A DNA stretch of 64,000 nucleotides from Phycomyces nitens (GCA_022702545.1 JAHRBC010000004.1:3162001-3226000), one strand, 5' to 3'. Counted from the first letter of the stretch, positions 49,257 to 61,864 are shown. A program made the numbers and translations. The notes: a model not told the origin generated them from the letters alone.

Positions 49257-52200
49257 ATGTACAACACTTTCAATAACGAAGTTCAATGCCAGTGCTCAGT
49301 CTGCTCTCTCGATGTCCAAGGATTTGTAGCAGTATCTGCCTAAACAGCACGAAGACATGCTGATAACGATCTTGTCAGACATTTTATGCAGACAGCTTCT
49401 TGTAAGTAATATATATATAATTTGTTTGCATTTCAAAGTGTAATTAAACATTTTAAAAAATATAGCATTGTCAGCTGAAGCAATTCAGATGGAGAATGAC
49501 AATAACATGGAGATTGATGCCGAGGTCCATGATGTTGATGCTCATGTTGAATGTAAGTATAAAATTTTATTCAAATTGCATAATAAATTGCAGCCACTTG
49601 AATATTTACTTTTTGCTCCAAAAAAAACAATGGAAAACTTACCTGTGTCTGTTACCAATTTTTGTTTATAGCTGAAAATGAAGATGAGGATATCATTGAG
49701 CTTGATACAATGGAAGGCTCTGAATATGAAGCTGAAGAATTTGAAGGTTAGTAAAAGTACAAGAAAAACATAGATATCATATATTAATATACAAAACCCA
49801 AATAGAACAATTCTCATCCTCCAACATGCCAGCGGATAACACCCATGCTTTCATTGCTGCCTTTGCCACCTTTTTCATATCAAAATATGTTGTAAACTCT
49901 GGAGGAGCAATTTTGATCAAGTTCCTCAATGAGGTTTTGGTGCACTTTGGCGAATCATTCCGTCTGCCATTGAGTTTGAGTGGTCTTTCCTCCATGACAG
50001 GGTTCAACCAAGTCTGCAAAGGTGTCCAGCGCTACGTGGTGTGTGGCGAGTGCCACAAGACATACATGGAGTTTGACGGTGTTCCCCAGTGCTGCAACTT
50101 CAGAAGACTTTCTGGCGGTATATGTGGCGCCGATCTCTTCAAGCCTTCGAGAAACGTAGCACTGCCAAAGAAGGTGTATATGTACAACTCCTTGATTTCT
50201 GCCTTGTCCGTTCTCTTCTGTCACCCTGGATTCGAAAGCAGTATCAATCACTGGAGACATAGACAGCAAGTTGCAGGCATGATGTTTGATGTCTATGATG
50301 GTGCCAAGTGGAGCAATCTGGAAGACAGCAATGGTCAGCAATTCGTGGCTCATGAACGATCAATCATGTTGACTCTAAACATCGATTGGTTTCGACCTTT
50401 TGATGGGGTTACTTACTCTTGTGGGGCAATCTACATGTCCATAAACAACTTGCCACGAGACGAACGATACAAGAAGGAGAACACCATTCTTGTTGGCCTC
50501 ATGCCTGGCCCAAAAGAAGCCAAGACCAGTGAGATCAATCACTACCTCCGTCCTCTTGTTGCCGAGCTCCAATCCTTATATGTGGGTGTGGTGATCCCTA
50601 CTGTGCGCTGTCCTTCTGGTGCTCTTGTCCGTGCTGCTCTTTTCCTTGTTGCCTGCGACATTCCTGCTGCTCGCAAGACATGCGGATTCACGTCCCACAT
50701 GAGCACCAATGCCTGCCACAAGTGCAATCGCCAGTTCTCCCATCTCCCAGGGAATGGCGGTGTTGATTATTCTGGTTTTGTCTTTTCCGAGTGGGTGCCT
50801 CGAACCGAAGCAGATAATCGTCGTGATGCCCTGGCCTGGAAGCGTGCATCGAGTGAGGCAGACCAAAAGAGGATGGAAAAGGAGAATGGAGTCCGCTGGT
50901 CGGAACTCCACAATCTTGAGTACTTTAATGTAGTCGAGTGCACCATCATTGACCCGATGCATAACCTCTTCTTGGGAACCTTGAAGCGAGTGATGGAGAA
51001 GTGGAGATCAGCTGGTCTGATCACCAACAGAGACTTGGCCGATATGCAACAAGATGCTGACAATATGGTCCTTCCCCCAGATATGAGCACCCTCAAGAAG
51101 AAGATTGGCAAGGACTTCCCGTTCATGAAGGCCGACGAATGGAAGTCCTGGTGCCTGGTATACTTGCCTGTCCTCTTGAAAGACCGGTTGCCAAGGGACA
51201 ATCTTGACAATTGGATGTGCTTCGTCAACGCCTGCCGATACTTGTCCAAGCCCAGCATATCAGAAGACGAGTTAGCTGAAGCCCATTTCTGTTTGGAGTT
51301 GTTTGGACAAGGATGTCAGAACTTGTATGGTGCAGATTTTATCTCACCTAACATGCATCTACATCTGCATCTTCATGAGACAATCGTCAACTTTGGGCCA
51401 GTATACGGCTATTGGCTTTTCAGCTTCGAGAGGTACAATGGTGTACTGAAGAACTACACGACAAACAAGAGAGATGGCTTTGAGGCCACGTTCATGCGAA
51501 AATATCTTGAGGACTCTTGCAAGGTTGATATTGCTTGTAGAATGATGGCCGTAATTGGAAATGCATCGTATATTGCATTGCTTTCTGAACTCGTCGAGTT
51601 TACTCCTCCTCCTGCTCCAATTGTCCATGCGTCCACTGCAACCACCACTGTCACCACCGCCCCATATTTCCAAGTTGCTTCTCCTAGGTTTGACCTAAAA
51701 GTCTTTCTTGATTCCGCGCAGTTCAGTACTGTCAACATCAAAGGCAATGAACCTCTTCCTTCATCGGCCTTCCCACTTTCCCTAGGGCAATATGAACGAA
51801 TGGTAGAAGAAGAGTATGAGCATCTTCTTGAGTTCTACAGAGACTCCTATGACGATGATTCTCTTTGCAGTTACCAGCAAGCTTCGTTCAGCAATGTCTT
51901 TGTCAACAATATGATCCAGAAGTTCCCATCGATCAACTTGCTTGGCCAGATATACAAAGGGAGCAATGGTGCAGTTCGCCGCGGGTCATATATACAGGCA
52001 ATCTTCCAAGAGAACAATGACCGTGGTATAAGTGCCTTTACTGGTCAGATTCAGTATTTGTTTGTCAACTCGCTTGTGAATCCCCAGACTCTTCAACCTG
52101 ACAATCATACCTTTGCTTATGTCAAATGGTATAGGTCATCTGGTCTGAACACAAGAAGTGATGAAGGGATAGAGTTGAATGAGTTTGCCTTTGCCCAAGG

Positions 52201-52324
52201 GGATTATCAAAATATCTTGCCAGTGCACCGAATCTTGCTGTTGGTTGCCATTGGTGAGCATACAACTGAGACAGGAAATGTTAAGATGATTGTTGCTCCT
52301 GTTCTTAGAAAAATATATGCTTAA
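49257..52324 (+). pseudogene. TNP2-type CACTA transposase, element X copy (one stop)
   Basis: DDE-type transposase of the TNP2 family (Transposase_21-like), which cuts and inserts the CACTA element. Four exons (49257-49401, 49466-49552, 49672-49746, 49806-52324) give 941 codons. The N-terminal C-x-C-x2-C (CQCSVC, residues 11-16) with VSA.TARRH is followed by an acidic linker, a CGECH zinc knuckle (about 182), KTCGFTSH...CHKCNRQF, and the hallmark DPMHNLFLG (about 485). A TAA at 49341-49343 (codon 29) interrupts VSA(Q)TARRH; copy Y has CAA there. Exon 1 has the same length as in Y (145 nt). The large fourth exon alone is open for 832 codons from ATG 49826. Confidence 0.9.
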
Positions 52325-52427
52325 AAATAAATATCTTTACCTATCCTTATCTCACAAAAGTATCTGCAGCAAAAGATAGCCAAAAAATATAAAACATAAA
52401 ATAGATAGTTTATTCATTATTTATTGT

Positions 52428-53649
52428 CTACGCGGCCAATGGGACTGCTAAATCCTTTGGTACATCCTTTTGACGAACTACTCAGACGCGTTTCAAAATG
52501 GAGCTTCCCTTTTTCTTTAGTGACTGGGAAGCAAAATCATCAACAAGATCTATAAAAGTCTGGAGCTATTGAATATAATAAGGTGTATCAATAAAAGATA
52601 TAGAATTTTAATATGAAAAACTATGCTAAAATAATTACCTCGTCACTTCTCCAGCTAGGGCGAAAGGCCTTTACCTTATCTTCTCCATCAGTCTCATCTT
52701 CAGACATGGTTTCCTTTTGGAGGGCATGGTCGCAATTTTTTCTGCCCATCTCTCTGTCAATCTGGTCTCTGTACTTGTTGTATGCCTTGATTCGGCGACG
52801 AAGAATCTGTATATTAAGTGTGTAAGAAAATAACAGTTTTATATTGATTAAAATATAAACTTACCGTAAAAGTTCGCTGTCGTCTTCTGCATGCAAGTCT
52901 TTTTCTGTCTGCAGCCTCTGGGGTTTGCTGGCGCTGGCGCACCTGGTTGACAAAATGGTTTTTTACCATTTTGGCAAGATCATTCAAAGGGATCGCCTTT
53001 CCTGCCTCTTGTCTTCCCAAGTAGGTGATCAGCCTTATGGCCAGTGCATTGTTATAGCTACTGTTGTAGTAGCTAGTCAAGGACCACCCTTGCTTGGCAT
53101 CATTCTCCATTATCTTGACAGGGTTGTCACTGGTGAAGTTTGGGTGCTTGATATAGCCATTGATTAATTTCTATAAATTAGTTTTAGATACTCTTCTTAT
53201 TGATTTTATGTCTAGTCAAGACTTACTGAGATCTTTGGATATCTCTTTCCAACAACATAGGGTTCCTCACCCCGAGGTACCAAACTGGCCACTGCAATCG
53301 TTCTTGCAGGAGTATTTCCACCAGACAAAATATCCTTGATGCTGATTTGGCCAGTGACAAGTCTATCAATGACCTTCTCAAGCTGCAAAATTGACGTCTT
53401 GCAATCACCCACTTCACTTGCAATTGTCTTGTTTTGATTTTCAAGAGAATCCATCTTGATATTTGCCGAGTTTAGCAAGCTACGGATTTCATTATCATCC
53501 TGGTAATTGGATGTCTCTTCTGCTGTTACAGTGGCTGAAGTAGATGCAGTGGTAAGTTCACTGTTCTGGACATTAGCCATAGCACTATGCATAATAGATG
53601 CATAGATAGGACTACTGGTAGAGATTTTGGAGATGTCAAAGTTGTTCAT
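52428..53649 (-). pseudogene. CACTA accessory protein, element X copy (late stop)
   Basis: Homolog of the accessory proteins at 47127 and 61865. Exons: 53649-53227, 53170-52865, 52806-52639 and 52565-52428. The conserved blocks are KLINGYIKHPNF, NDAKQGWSLTSYY, MVKNHFVNQVRQ, the basic KRLACRRRQR and LVDDFASQSLKKKG. A TGA at 52482-52484 follows LKRV; the frame then continues with KDVPKDLAVPL, similar to copy Y, to a TAG at 52428. The truncation removes only the last 18 residues, so the protein could still function. It is convergent with the transposase (103 bp between ends). Confidence 0.8.
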
Positions 53650-53849
53650 TTTCTATATGAATAAATATTTAAATGACAATTATTAATATTTTATCTTTAT
53701 GATATTATAATGTTTCTTACAAGTAAAGAAGTATAATGAACTGTTACTGATGTTTATTCTACAATATATAATCATATTTTACAATGACTTGCTTAAAACT
53801 AATTAGTGTCTTTTATTGATTAAATAAAGCGTCTAACTGTAAAATGAAA

Positions 53850-54580
53850 ATGACGATTATATTATGTTTTTGGGATTATTGATTTTAGAGACCACACTTT
53901 TTTTAGGGGTAAACCACCTTGGAACTCAAATTATTTTTTGTTCTTTCTCTTTTGCCTCTTGCTCTTATACACATACTGGTAATTATTTTATTCTTATTAT
54001 TTTATGTAATTACTTAATAATTTTGCCATTATCTTTACAGATCATCAACAAGCTTCTTCTCTTTGGTCATTTTACATGGTTTAATAACATAAAATAATAT
54101 TTGCTCAAAGCTTCTCTTTACTAATGACTTGATGCCTCCAGTCATCACGGCTTTGCATGTCACTCAATCTTGTAATCAAACATCATGGTAAGCTATTATA
54201 TTATTACAAATTATATATATCTCTTTACTTATACATATATAACTATGTTCTATTCTCTATTAGATATATTAAGAATCTCATCCGCATGCCTGAACAAACA
54301 ATCACACAGGTAAGAAAACCGCTGATAATATAGTATATATGAATATCTAGAATACTAATAACTTTACAATTCTTAGACAATCTCAACTGACAGCTAATAT
54401 GCTGAGATATTCTCATGAATCTATCAAGTAGTCCATCTACTCACGATATCAACATTGTAAGTACAACAGCAAATAATTTGATCCATTACGATTATTTAAT
54501 TAATCTTTGCTCCTATTACTATTAAATAGCACCATTCTTCTCCAAGACAGTACCCAATATCTATCAGGTAGGAACTTGTT
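53850..54580 (+). other. tiny-exon array of element X, divergent from the accessory gene
   Basis: Consecutive blocks with donors GTAATT (about 53980), GTAAGC (54189), GTAAGA (54311), GTAAGT (54459) and matching CAG/TAG acceptors. The first block is open from ATG 53864 and hydrophobic (MFLGLLILETTLFLGV). Blocks are 40-120 nt. No full protein could be built with confidence. Confidence 0.4.
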
Positions 54581-54756
54581 GGTCTTGCTAGATGCAAAAT
54601 ATCAAACAATACTCTAGAAATAGCATATATATTATTATTATATGATTAGAGCATTCATCTAGAAATATATATATTAAATAAATAAAAAATAAATAAAAAA
54701 CAATTTATTTTTTAAAAATCAACAAATGAGGCTTGTATGTAAACGTATGATACGGT

Positions 54757-54940
54757 GCTTTTCAGTCTAAAAGACATTATTTCCCTTTGCTTTTCAGTCT
54801 AAAAGACATTATTTCCCTTTGCTTTTCAGTCTAAAGACATTATTTCCCTTTGCTTTTCAGTCTAAAGACATTATTTCCCTTTGCTTTTCAGTCTAAAGAC
54901 ACTATTTCCCTTTGCTTTTCAGCCTAAAGAGATGAGTTAC
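54757..54940. repeat. six 31-32-bp subterminal repeats of element X
   Basis: Tandem units GCTTTTCAGTCTAAAGACAT plus TATTTCCCTTT, starting at 54757, 54789, 54821, 54852, 54883 and 54914 (last one degenerate). They lie 330-510 bp inside the right end, the position of TnpA-type binding repeats in plant CACTA elements. Confidence 0.9.
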
Positions 54941-55268
54941 TGAGGTTAAAAGTAAAGGATATGAATAGATTGTAAATCGCGATATTGCGATTAGCTTTAT
55001 ATGGCACAAAATACAATAAATAATAGGCTTACTTGACACGAAATATAAAATAAACTAGACCTCTTTAATAACAGAAAAGTTGGGGGGTATCAAAGGTTTT
55101 TCAAGCGGAACTAAAGACCTATTTCTCTGATAGACCAGGCGTCATTCCCTATAGTATCATTCATATTTGTATGGTGGAGAAATATAGATTGAAATAACAA
55201 TAAATTGATGATGGTACTTTAATACTACAGATATTTCTCCACCATAAAATCATATACTTTTTCCAGTG

Positions 55269-58082
55269 TATGCAAAAACATGCTGATCAAATTGGCCAGT
55301 TCTTGGATCAAAGATGGCATTTGCAAAAAGGTATTGAATTTGGCCAGTGAAGGCACTAATCCCACGGTCATTGTTCTCACCAAATAAGGCTTGTATATAT
55401 GATCCGCGGTTGGCTCTACCATTGCAACTTTTATAAACCTGGCCAAGAAGATTGATGGAAGGAATCTTCTGGATCATGTTGTTGATGAATGTCTCCCCAA
55501 AAACTGCATCTCGATATCCTCTTATTTGATCATCACCATATGACGTGCGGTAGAACTCAAGCAGGTGGGCATACTCTTCTTCTTTCATTGGCATGTGGTT
55601 GCCAAGAGCAAGAGGAAAGGCAGACGGTGGCAGTGGTTCATTGCCTTTGACACCAAATATATTGCGTTCGGCGGAGTCAAGGAAGTTCTTCAGGTAGAAT
55701 CCAGCAGGAGAGAAAGGAATGTATGGCGTAGTGGGGATGGTGACAGCAGGAGCAATATGGACAAGTTCAGAAATCAAAGAAGTGTGCGATTCGTTTTCAA
55801 CAAATGGCAAGATTCCACGGGCAAGATCAACTTTGAATATATCCTCAAGGTACTTTCTCATAAAGGTTCCCTCAAAGCCATCTTTCTTATTTGTGGAGTA
55901 GCTTTTCAAGATACCATTATATCGTTCAAAGCTGAATAACCAGTACCCATATACCGGCCCAAAGTTCAGGATCGTTTCTTGCAGATGAAGATGCAGATGC
56001 ATATTAGGTGAGATGAATTCTGTGCCGTATATGTTCTGACATTGATGGCCAAACAACTCCAGACAGTAGTGGGCCTCAGCCAATTCATCTTTGGATATGC
56101 TCGGTCTTGCCAAGTATCTGCACCCATTCATAAAGCACATCCAGTTGTCCAGATTCTCGCGTGGTAAATGACCCAGCAAAAGAACAGGGGAGTACACCAG
56201 GCACCATGATCTCCACTCATCGGCCTTCATGAAAGGAAAATCCTTTCCAATTTTCTTTCTTAGTGGCGTGAAGTCTGGGGGAAGGACCATGGTCTCAGCC
56301 TGTTGCTGCATTTCTGTCAAGTGTCTATTGGTAATCAGGCCAGCTGATCTCCACTTCTCCATCATACGTTTCGCGGTTCCCAGAAAGAGGTTATGCATCG
56401 GGTCAATAATGGTGCACTCGACTACATTAAAGTACTCAAGATTATGGAGTTCCGACCAGCAGACACCATTCTCTCTTTCCATCCTCTTCTGTTCAGTATC
56501 ACTTGACGCACTCTTCCAGGCAGCAGCATGTTGACGGTTTTCAATATCTGTTCAAGCCACCCACTCTGAGAAGACGAACCCAGAATAGTCCATTCCAGCA
56601 TTTCCAGGAAGGCGAGAAAACCTGCGATTACACTTGTGGCAGGCGTTTGTACTGGCATGGGATGTAAATCCACATGTTTTGCGAGCTGCAGGAATATCAC
56701 AAGCAACCAAAAGAAGAGCTGCACGAACAAGAGCACCAGAAGGACAATGGAAGGTCGGCATAATGATACCACCATACAATTTCTTGAGTTTGACAACAAG
56801 AGGGGCCAAATAGTGATTGATTTCACTTGTTCTTGCTTCTTTCGGACCTGGCATCAAACCAACAAGTACTACGTTCTCCTTCTTGTACCTCTCCTCTCTT
56901 GGCAAATTATTGATTGAAAGGTAGATCGCTCCACAAGAATAAGCAACCCCATCAAAAGGCTGAAACCAATCAATATTCAATGTGAGCATCAGAGACCGCT
57001 CATGGGCTACAAATTGTTCATCGTTTCGGTCTTTCAGTGCACCCCACTTTGCTCCATCGTAGATATCAAACAGTGTGTCTGGAACTTGCTGTCTGAATCT
57101 CCAATGGTTGACCATGCGCTCAAATTCAGGACGGCGGAAGAGAGAAGACAAGGTGTTTGTGACCGAGTTGTACATGTACACCCTTTTTGGTGGAGCCAAG
57201 CTACTGGATGACCCCAAGAAAAGCTCATTTTCGCACATATTTCCGGAAAGCTTTCTGAAAGTACAGCACTGTGGAACCATCTCGGACTCGGAATATATCT
57301 TGTGGCATTCACCACAGGCCACATAACGTTGGACTCCTTTTGTTACTGAATTCAACCCTGTCATATTGTAGAGGGCATTCAGACTCAATGGCAGGCGGAA
57401 CGATTGCCCAAATTGAGCCAAAACCTCATTAATGAACTTGATCAATATGACACCACCTGAGTTGACAACGTATTTGGAGATGAAGAACGCAGCAAAGGAG
57501 GCAATGAATAGATGGGTCGGGTTGGTTGGCATATCAAAGACAAAGGATTGGTCTATTTAATTTATTGAATTAATATCTCTGATATTTTTTTTAAAATATT
57601 TTGCAATTTTACTAACCTTCAATTGTCTCATATTCCTCTTCAAAGGTATCAGAATTCACGGATTCCACACTCTCAGCATCATCATCAACTTCAGCAAAAG
57701 GTGAGCTTGGCATTTCTTCATGGGCTATAAAACCAAAATATTATAGACAACAATTAGTTAAAAGCTTTTAATAAAATTATATACATACATTCAACATGAG
57801 TCTCAACAATGATGTTGGTCTCAATCTCCATGTCATTGCCATTGCCATTCACATTCATGGCCATTGCTTCAGGGACCAATGCTATATTATATAATATTAT
57901 TAAATTTCCGCCAAAAATTATTTGTGTCTGTACATACATGAATCCTGTCTTTGTAATCTTCGCAAAATATCATCAGCAACATGTCTGCGATATGTTTGGG
58001 CTGATACCAGCTCGAATGTTCTGCCAGTTGGTGAGCATACAGAGCACTTGCATTCAACTTCGTTGCTTGAGTAAAAAGACAT
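55269..58082 (-). pseudogene. TNP2-type CACTA transposase, element Y copy (split by X, one stop)
   Basis: Exons 58082-57938, 57881-57789, 57724-57617 and 57552-55269; the last continues at 48675-48471 after the X insertion (945 codons in all). The N-terminus has CKCSVC and an intact VSAQTYRRH. The middle shows CGECHKIYSESEMVPQCC, KTCGFTSHAS, CHKCNRRFSRLPG and DPMHNLFLGTAKRMM. A TGA at 56552-56554 sits where copy X has CGA (GFVFSEWVPR). The copy is doubly inactivated (stop and insertion). It aligns with X along its full length, with the same intron positions, but is clearly divergent, so the two are separate families. Confidence 0.92.
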
Positions 58083-58331
58083 TTTGAGTTGTTTTGTATT
58101 TAAAAAAATTAACAGGAAAGGGTAACCATTTGAAAATATGCTTTTTTTTTATAGTTTTTATAACACAAATGTAACGACCAAAAGGTAAATCATATTTATT
58201 ATCCAATAGAACAGACTGAAAACTACTGGCGCAGTTGAAAATAAAAAAGTTTATTGAGTTCAATTTTGATACACTTGTACCTTTAATTCCACTGAAATAT
58301 CTCTAAATGAAAGTGTATATTTTTTGCAGTG

Positions 58332-60158
58332 GCGTGTACCATTACAGAGGCCATTTTTAAGGTCAAGGTTTCTTAAAAGCATAATTGGACATCCTTTTTT
58401 GAGACGAAGACAGTGAGGAGGCAATGACCCAGGATCAAGTGTGTTAAGGAATTCAATAGGATATGCCAATTGGTCATCTTCGCTATGGCCTTGGTCAACG
58501 CTTTTAAACTCGTGGACATCTCCAGGAAACTGCTGAAGAATCAGGTTGTTAAGCCTTTTTACATCAGCGTTCTTTGGTGTGAGAATTGCACGTCCCATGA
58601 GGAAGGAAGGAGTGGCGGCATTAGAATGGAGGTTAGGGAAAATTGCATTGGCAAGATGGAGAATATTTCGGCCTGGTATTAGCATAGAAGAAGGAACAGG
58701 AATTGTGTCTTGGCCACCAGAGGTTGGGACAACACCGCTACCAACACTTAATAAGAAAGCTGCAAATCTTTTGAGTTTATCAGCTTCTTCTAGAGAGTTT
58801 GCTTGTGCTACTCTCATGTTGGTGGTGAGTCTCAATGTTTTGATATGTTTCCAGGAATCTGCTCTGTTGATACATTGGGAAACAATCTGAGATCGTGATG
58901 CTTTAGGAATTACAGGAAGAACCTGTCTAAAGTCTCCTCCAAAGACAAAAAGTTTTCCACCAAATGGAATACTATCAAGTAAGGGATCTACTGCCTTCAT
59001 GATATCTTGCATCAATCTACTGACAGTGTTGTACATGTCTTTGCTGACCATGGAGGCTTCATCCCAGATAATTAATTCTGTTCTTCTGATTAACTCAGCC
59101 ACTTGTGAGTTGGCAGGAATAGTACACATGGAGTGCATGTCGATGTTAATAGGGATTTTAAACCGAGAATGGGCAGTTCGGCCACCATCCAAAAGCAAAG
59201 CAGCAATTCCACTTGTTGCTACAGCAAGAGCAATTTTTCCCTGTTGTCGGACTTTTCTGAGCAAGGCATTGAAAACAAAAGTTTTTCCAGTGTCACCTGG
59301 ACCATCCACGAAAAACATTCTTGGTGAAGTCTGGCTTGCACCTACTGCTTCCAAGATTGTCTTGTATACTGACAGTTGAGATTCGTTAAATGAAAACGTG
59401 TCAGGGTCAGGCAACAAAATCGCTTCAGAACAGAGTTCTTCTTGTTCGTGGATAATTTGTTGGAACAATTGCTGGAGAATAGGGAGATTTAGAGCTGGAG
59501 GCATAGGTGGAAGAACAAATCCATGGAAAGAGGTTATCGATAGGGAATTGGCAGACAGATGTGATTCGATGTCCCACAAACATCTATTGTACATTTCTTG
59601 GGTTGGCTCCATAGAAGGGTTGCTCTCTTGTGTTCGCACTGTGTGAAGGTAGTCTTCAATCATTGCCAATCGATGTCGAGTCCACAAAGCAAAGGGATCT
59701 GATACTTCACAGAATATCAATAGAACAGCAAAGAGTCGTCTCAAAGAAAATGGGATCTGATATGTGGAGGCTTCCTCCATACAATCATTCCATTCATCGT
59801 CGTTGAGTAGCAGACCCAGAGCACGACAGGCAGCTTGATTGGTCTCATATTGATGATCATTGACAGTACAAATGTCAGCAAAACTGGTGGCACCACGGAC
59901 ATTATGGAGGAGGATCCTCAAACAGTACTTTTCTACATCTCTTGGGGAGACCGCATATACCCTGCTGATTGTTCCTCTCTCAAATCTCTTGCGAGGGGTC
60001 CATTTTCAGTCCTTTTTGTTCCAGACAAAATGAGTAGGAAACTCTGTATAAAGATACTCTCGAGAGTCTTGGTTGGTTGCATTATATGTAAACCATGATG
60101 TCAATGTCGTGTTGGCGTTTGTGTTTGACAGCTGATCTATATTGGCAGAATCACGGTA
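58332..60158 (-). pseudogene. Helitron PIF1-type helicase, main part, cut by elements Y and Z
   Basis: Minus-strand helicase of a Helitron RepHel protein. Upstream part: REYLYTEFPTHFVWNKKD, then a TGA at 60006-60008 (probably CGA), then GTISRVYAVSPRDVEKYC and GATSFADICTVNDHQ. Helicase motifs follow: Walker A as GPGDTGKTFVF (normally GPGGTGKT), Walker B IIWDEASMVSKD, FGGDFRQVLPVI, and LRLTTNMRV. The coding sequence runs into element Y at 58331 and continues at 45660. At the other end it stops at 60158 where element Z begins; the Rep domain would lie beyond the window. It is dead because of two insertions, a stop and a Walker A substitution. Confidence 0.9.
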
Positions 60159-60839
60159 CACTGCAAAAGAAGGGCCATTTTAGTATACTGATATTTATAA
60201 AATTCTTGACTGAATGATAAAGATTTGATATAAAATTTGCCAAATTTTTTAATATTAAATTTTTAGGATTCGTTGTCTGAATGATTCCAATCAGTATACT
60301 GAAACGTCAAAGCGCAAAAAGCAAAAGGTGGGTTATTTTTTTTGTGCTTTTTTTTGTCACGAAAATTGGGGGGTTTCTTTTTTTTTCGTCCCATATTTTC
60401 TAGCCCCGAAGGATTCAGTTCTTTAAATTACTTTATATAGGTTGCTCTTTTCAATATTAAAGCAGTGTCCTCATAGGATTCAGTATGAATTCGGTATGAA
60501 TTCATGGCAGATACAGGCCAAAGATGTAGTTTATAATAGTTTTTATTGGATAAAAAAAGCTTTTCTAATGTTTTCTATTCATTCTCATTTCTACTCCCTC
60601 CTAATTTTATTGCCTAATATGCTAGCCTTGCCCTTTTCTCAATTGGATGGGTATTCTTTTACTCATCCGGAGAATATATGGGTTACCCTGGTCTACTAGA
60701 CCCCCCCTACCTTCCTTTGTTACTTGCTGCGGCACTGCTTACGTGGGTGTTTGTTTTCTTTTGAAAAAAAAGGGTGGCTAGATAATTTTCATAGGTGTAT
60801 TTTAGCAGACTGTAAAATAATTTGAATGGAACAACAATA

Positions 60840-61360
60840 CTTACATTGGTATTTATATCGAGAAAACTTGAATACTTTGATAAATGGTATAAAAAATTTC
60901 GGTAATATCTATGAAGAATATGTCAGGAAAATAATATAAACGTTGAGTGGTTATATACTTACTTGGTCATCAGTGTAATGGGCGCAATGGGCGCAATGGC
61001 CAACCAGATGAAGAATATTTCGATTACATCTATTAGATAAGAGATTAGTAAAGTAATATAAGGGCTGAAAGGTTGTATACTTACTTGGTAATGGGTATAG
61101 CGGACACAATTACTGACCAGATGACATGGAATCGGCACATACCAGATGACCGAAAAAATTCTAATGAATGGAACGAATGTTAATAAAGCATGTCTAGTGT
61201 ATAAAGGAGTGTCATCATACCATAATATACAGCAAAGTGCTCCTCTGTATTTGTTTGTAATGGGAGGCCGTGAATTACTAAGCAGAGCAATGAGCTTGTG
61301 GAAACTGAATGAGATAATAAAAAAGAACATTACCAGTATACCAGAGTTATTGACATAAAC
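60840..61360 (-). other. tiny-exon array of element Z, divergent from the accessory gene
   Basis: Minus-strand blocks with donors near 61335, 61222, 61083, 60961 and 60842 (GTAAT, GTATG or GTAAG). Two successive blocks end alike in ...ATTACCAA/GACCAA followed by GTAAGTATA and look like a duplication. Blocks read hydrophobic (KYRGALCCILW; FFIWLAIAPIAPI). No complete protein was resolved. Confidence 0.4.
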
Positions 61361-61864
61361 CAGCAGCCCTTGTATGGATATAGAAAAGAATATCTGGACA
61401 AATATAAAGTCATGATGAGTAAAAAAATTTTAAAAGAGAATGATGCTTACCATGCCGAAAAGTAAAGGAAAGGAAAAGAAAAGAAAAGAACAAAGGTTGA
61501 AAGCAATAATCCAATAGAGATCAATGGCGATATTGAGTGTCCCGAACGTGACGTGGAACTAATAAGCCCACTTAATAAAACGATTTGTATTTTTGAAACA
61601 GAGCCCAAATATTACAAATGGATTAGTCAGTGCAAGCAAATTAAATGGATTAGCCAGTTGAAGCAGATTACTAAGTATACCTGACAGCATAATGTAAGCA
61701 AAGATCAAAATACTATAAAACCTCTTTAGAAAGAAGTATACTTTTTAATTACTTTTAATTACTTTCTCATGTATGTATTATTTACGGAATATTTCAAAAT
61801 CTATTGGAAAATAGATATTCATAATCAATGAACCTCACACTTTAATATATTTTTCTAGTATTCA

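Larger units (their letters stand above)
48679..55268. mobile_element. CACTA element X, 6,590 bp, nested in the transposase gene of Y
   Basis: Left end CACTGCAAAAAATACCCG at 48679; right end on the minus strand CACTGGAAAAAGTATATG ending at 55268. Flanking 3-bp duplications TAT lie at 48676-48678 and 55269-55271. Contents: transposase (+), accessory gene (-), tiny-exon array (+) and a subterminal repeat array. Both genes have one stop each. Confidence 0.95.
45664..58331. mobile_element. CACTA element Y (interrupted by element X)
   Basis: Termini are CACTGCAAAAAGCATACAG at 45664 and, on the minus strand, CACTGCAAAAAATATACAC ending at 58331. It is flanked by 3-bp duplications GCG (45661-45663 and 58332-58334). 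CACT(A/G) ends, 3-bp TSD and a TNP2-type transposase define the CACTA/EnSpm superfamily. Without nested element X it is about 6.08 kb. Genes: accessory (+, 47127-48364), transposase (-, 58082 to 48471, split) and a tiny-exon array (-). Confidence 0.93.

Noticed and set aside
47127..52324. Accessory gene at 47127 and transposase at 49257 as one co-directional element
   Set aside because: TIR and TSD positions show that they belong to different elements: the first to Y, the second to nested element X.
55225..55446. Minus-strand 73-codon ORF at the right edge of element X
   Set aside because: It is an out-of-frame shadow spanning the X/Y junction.
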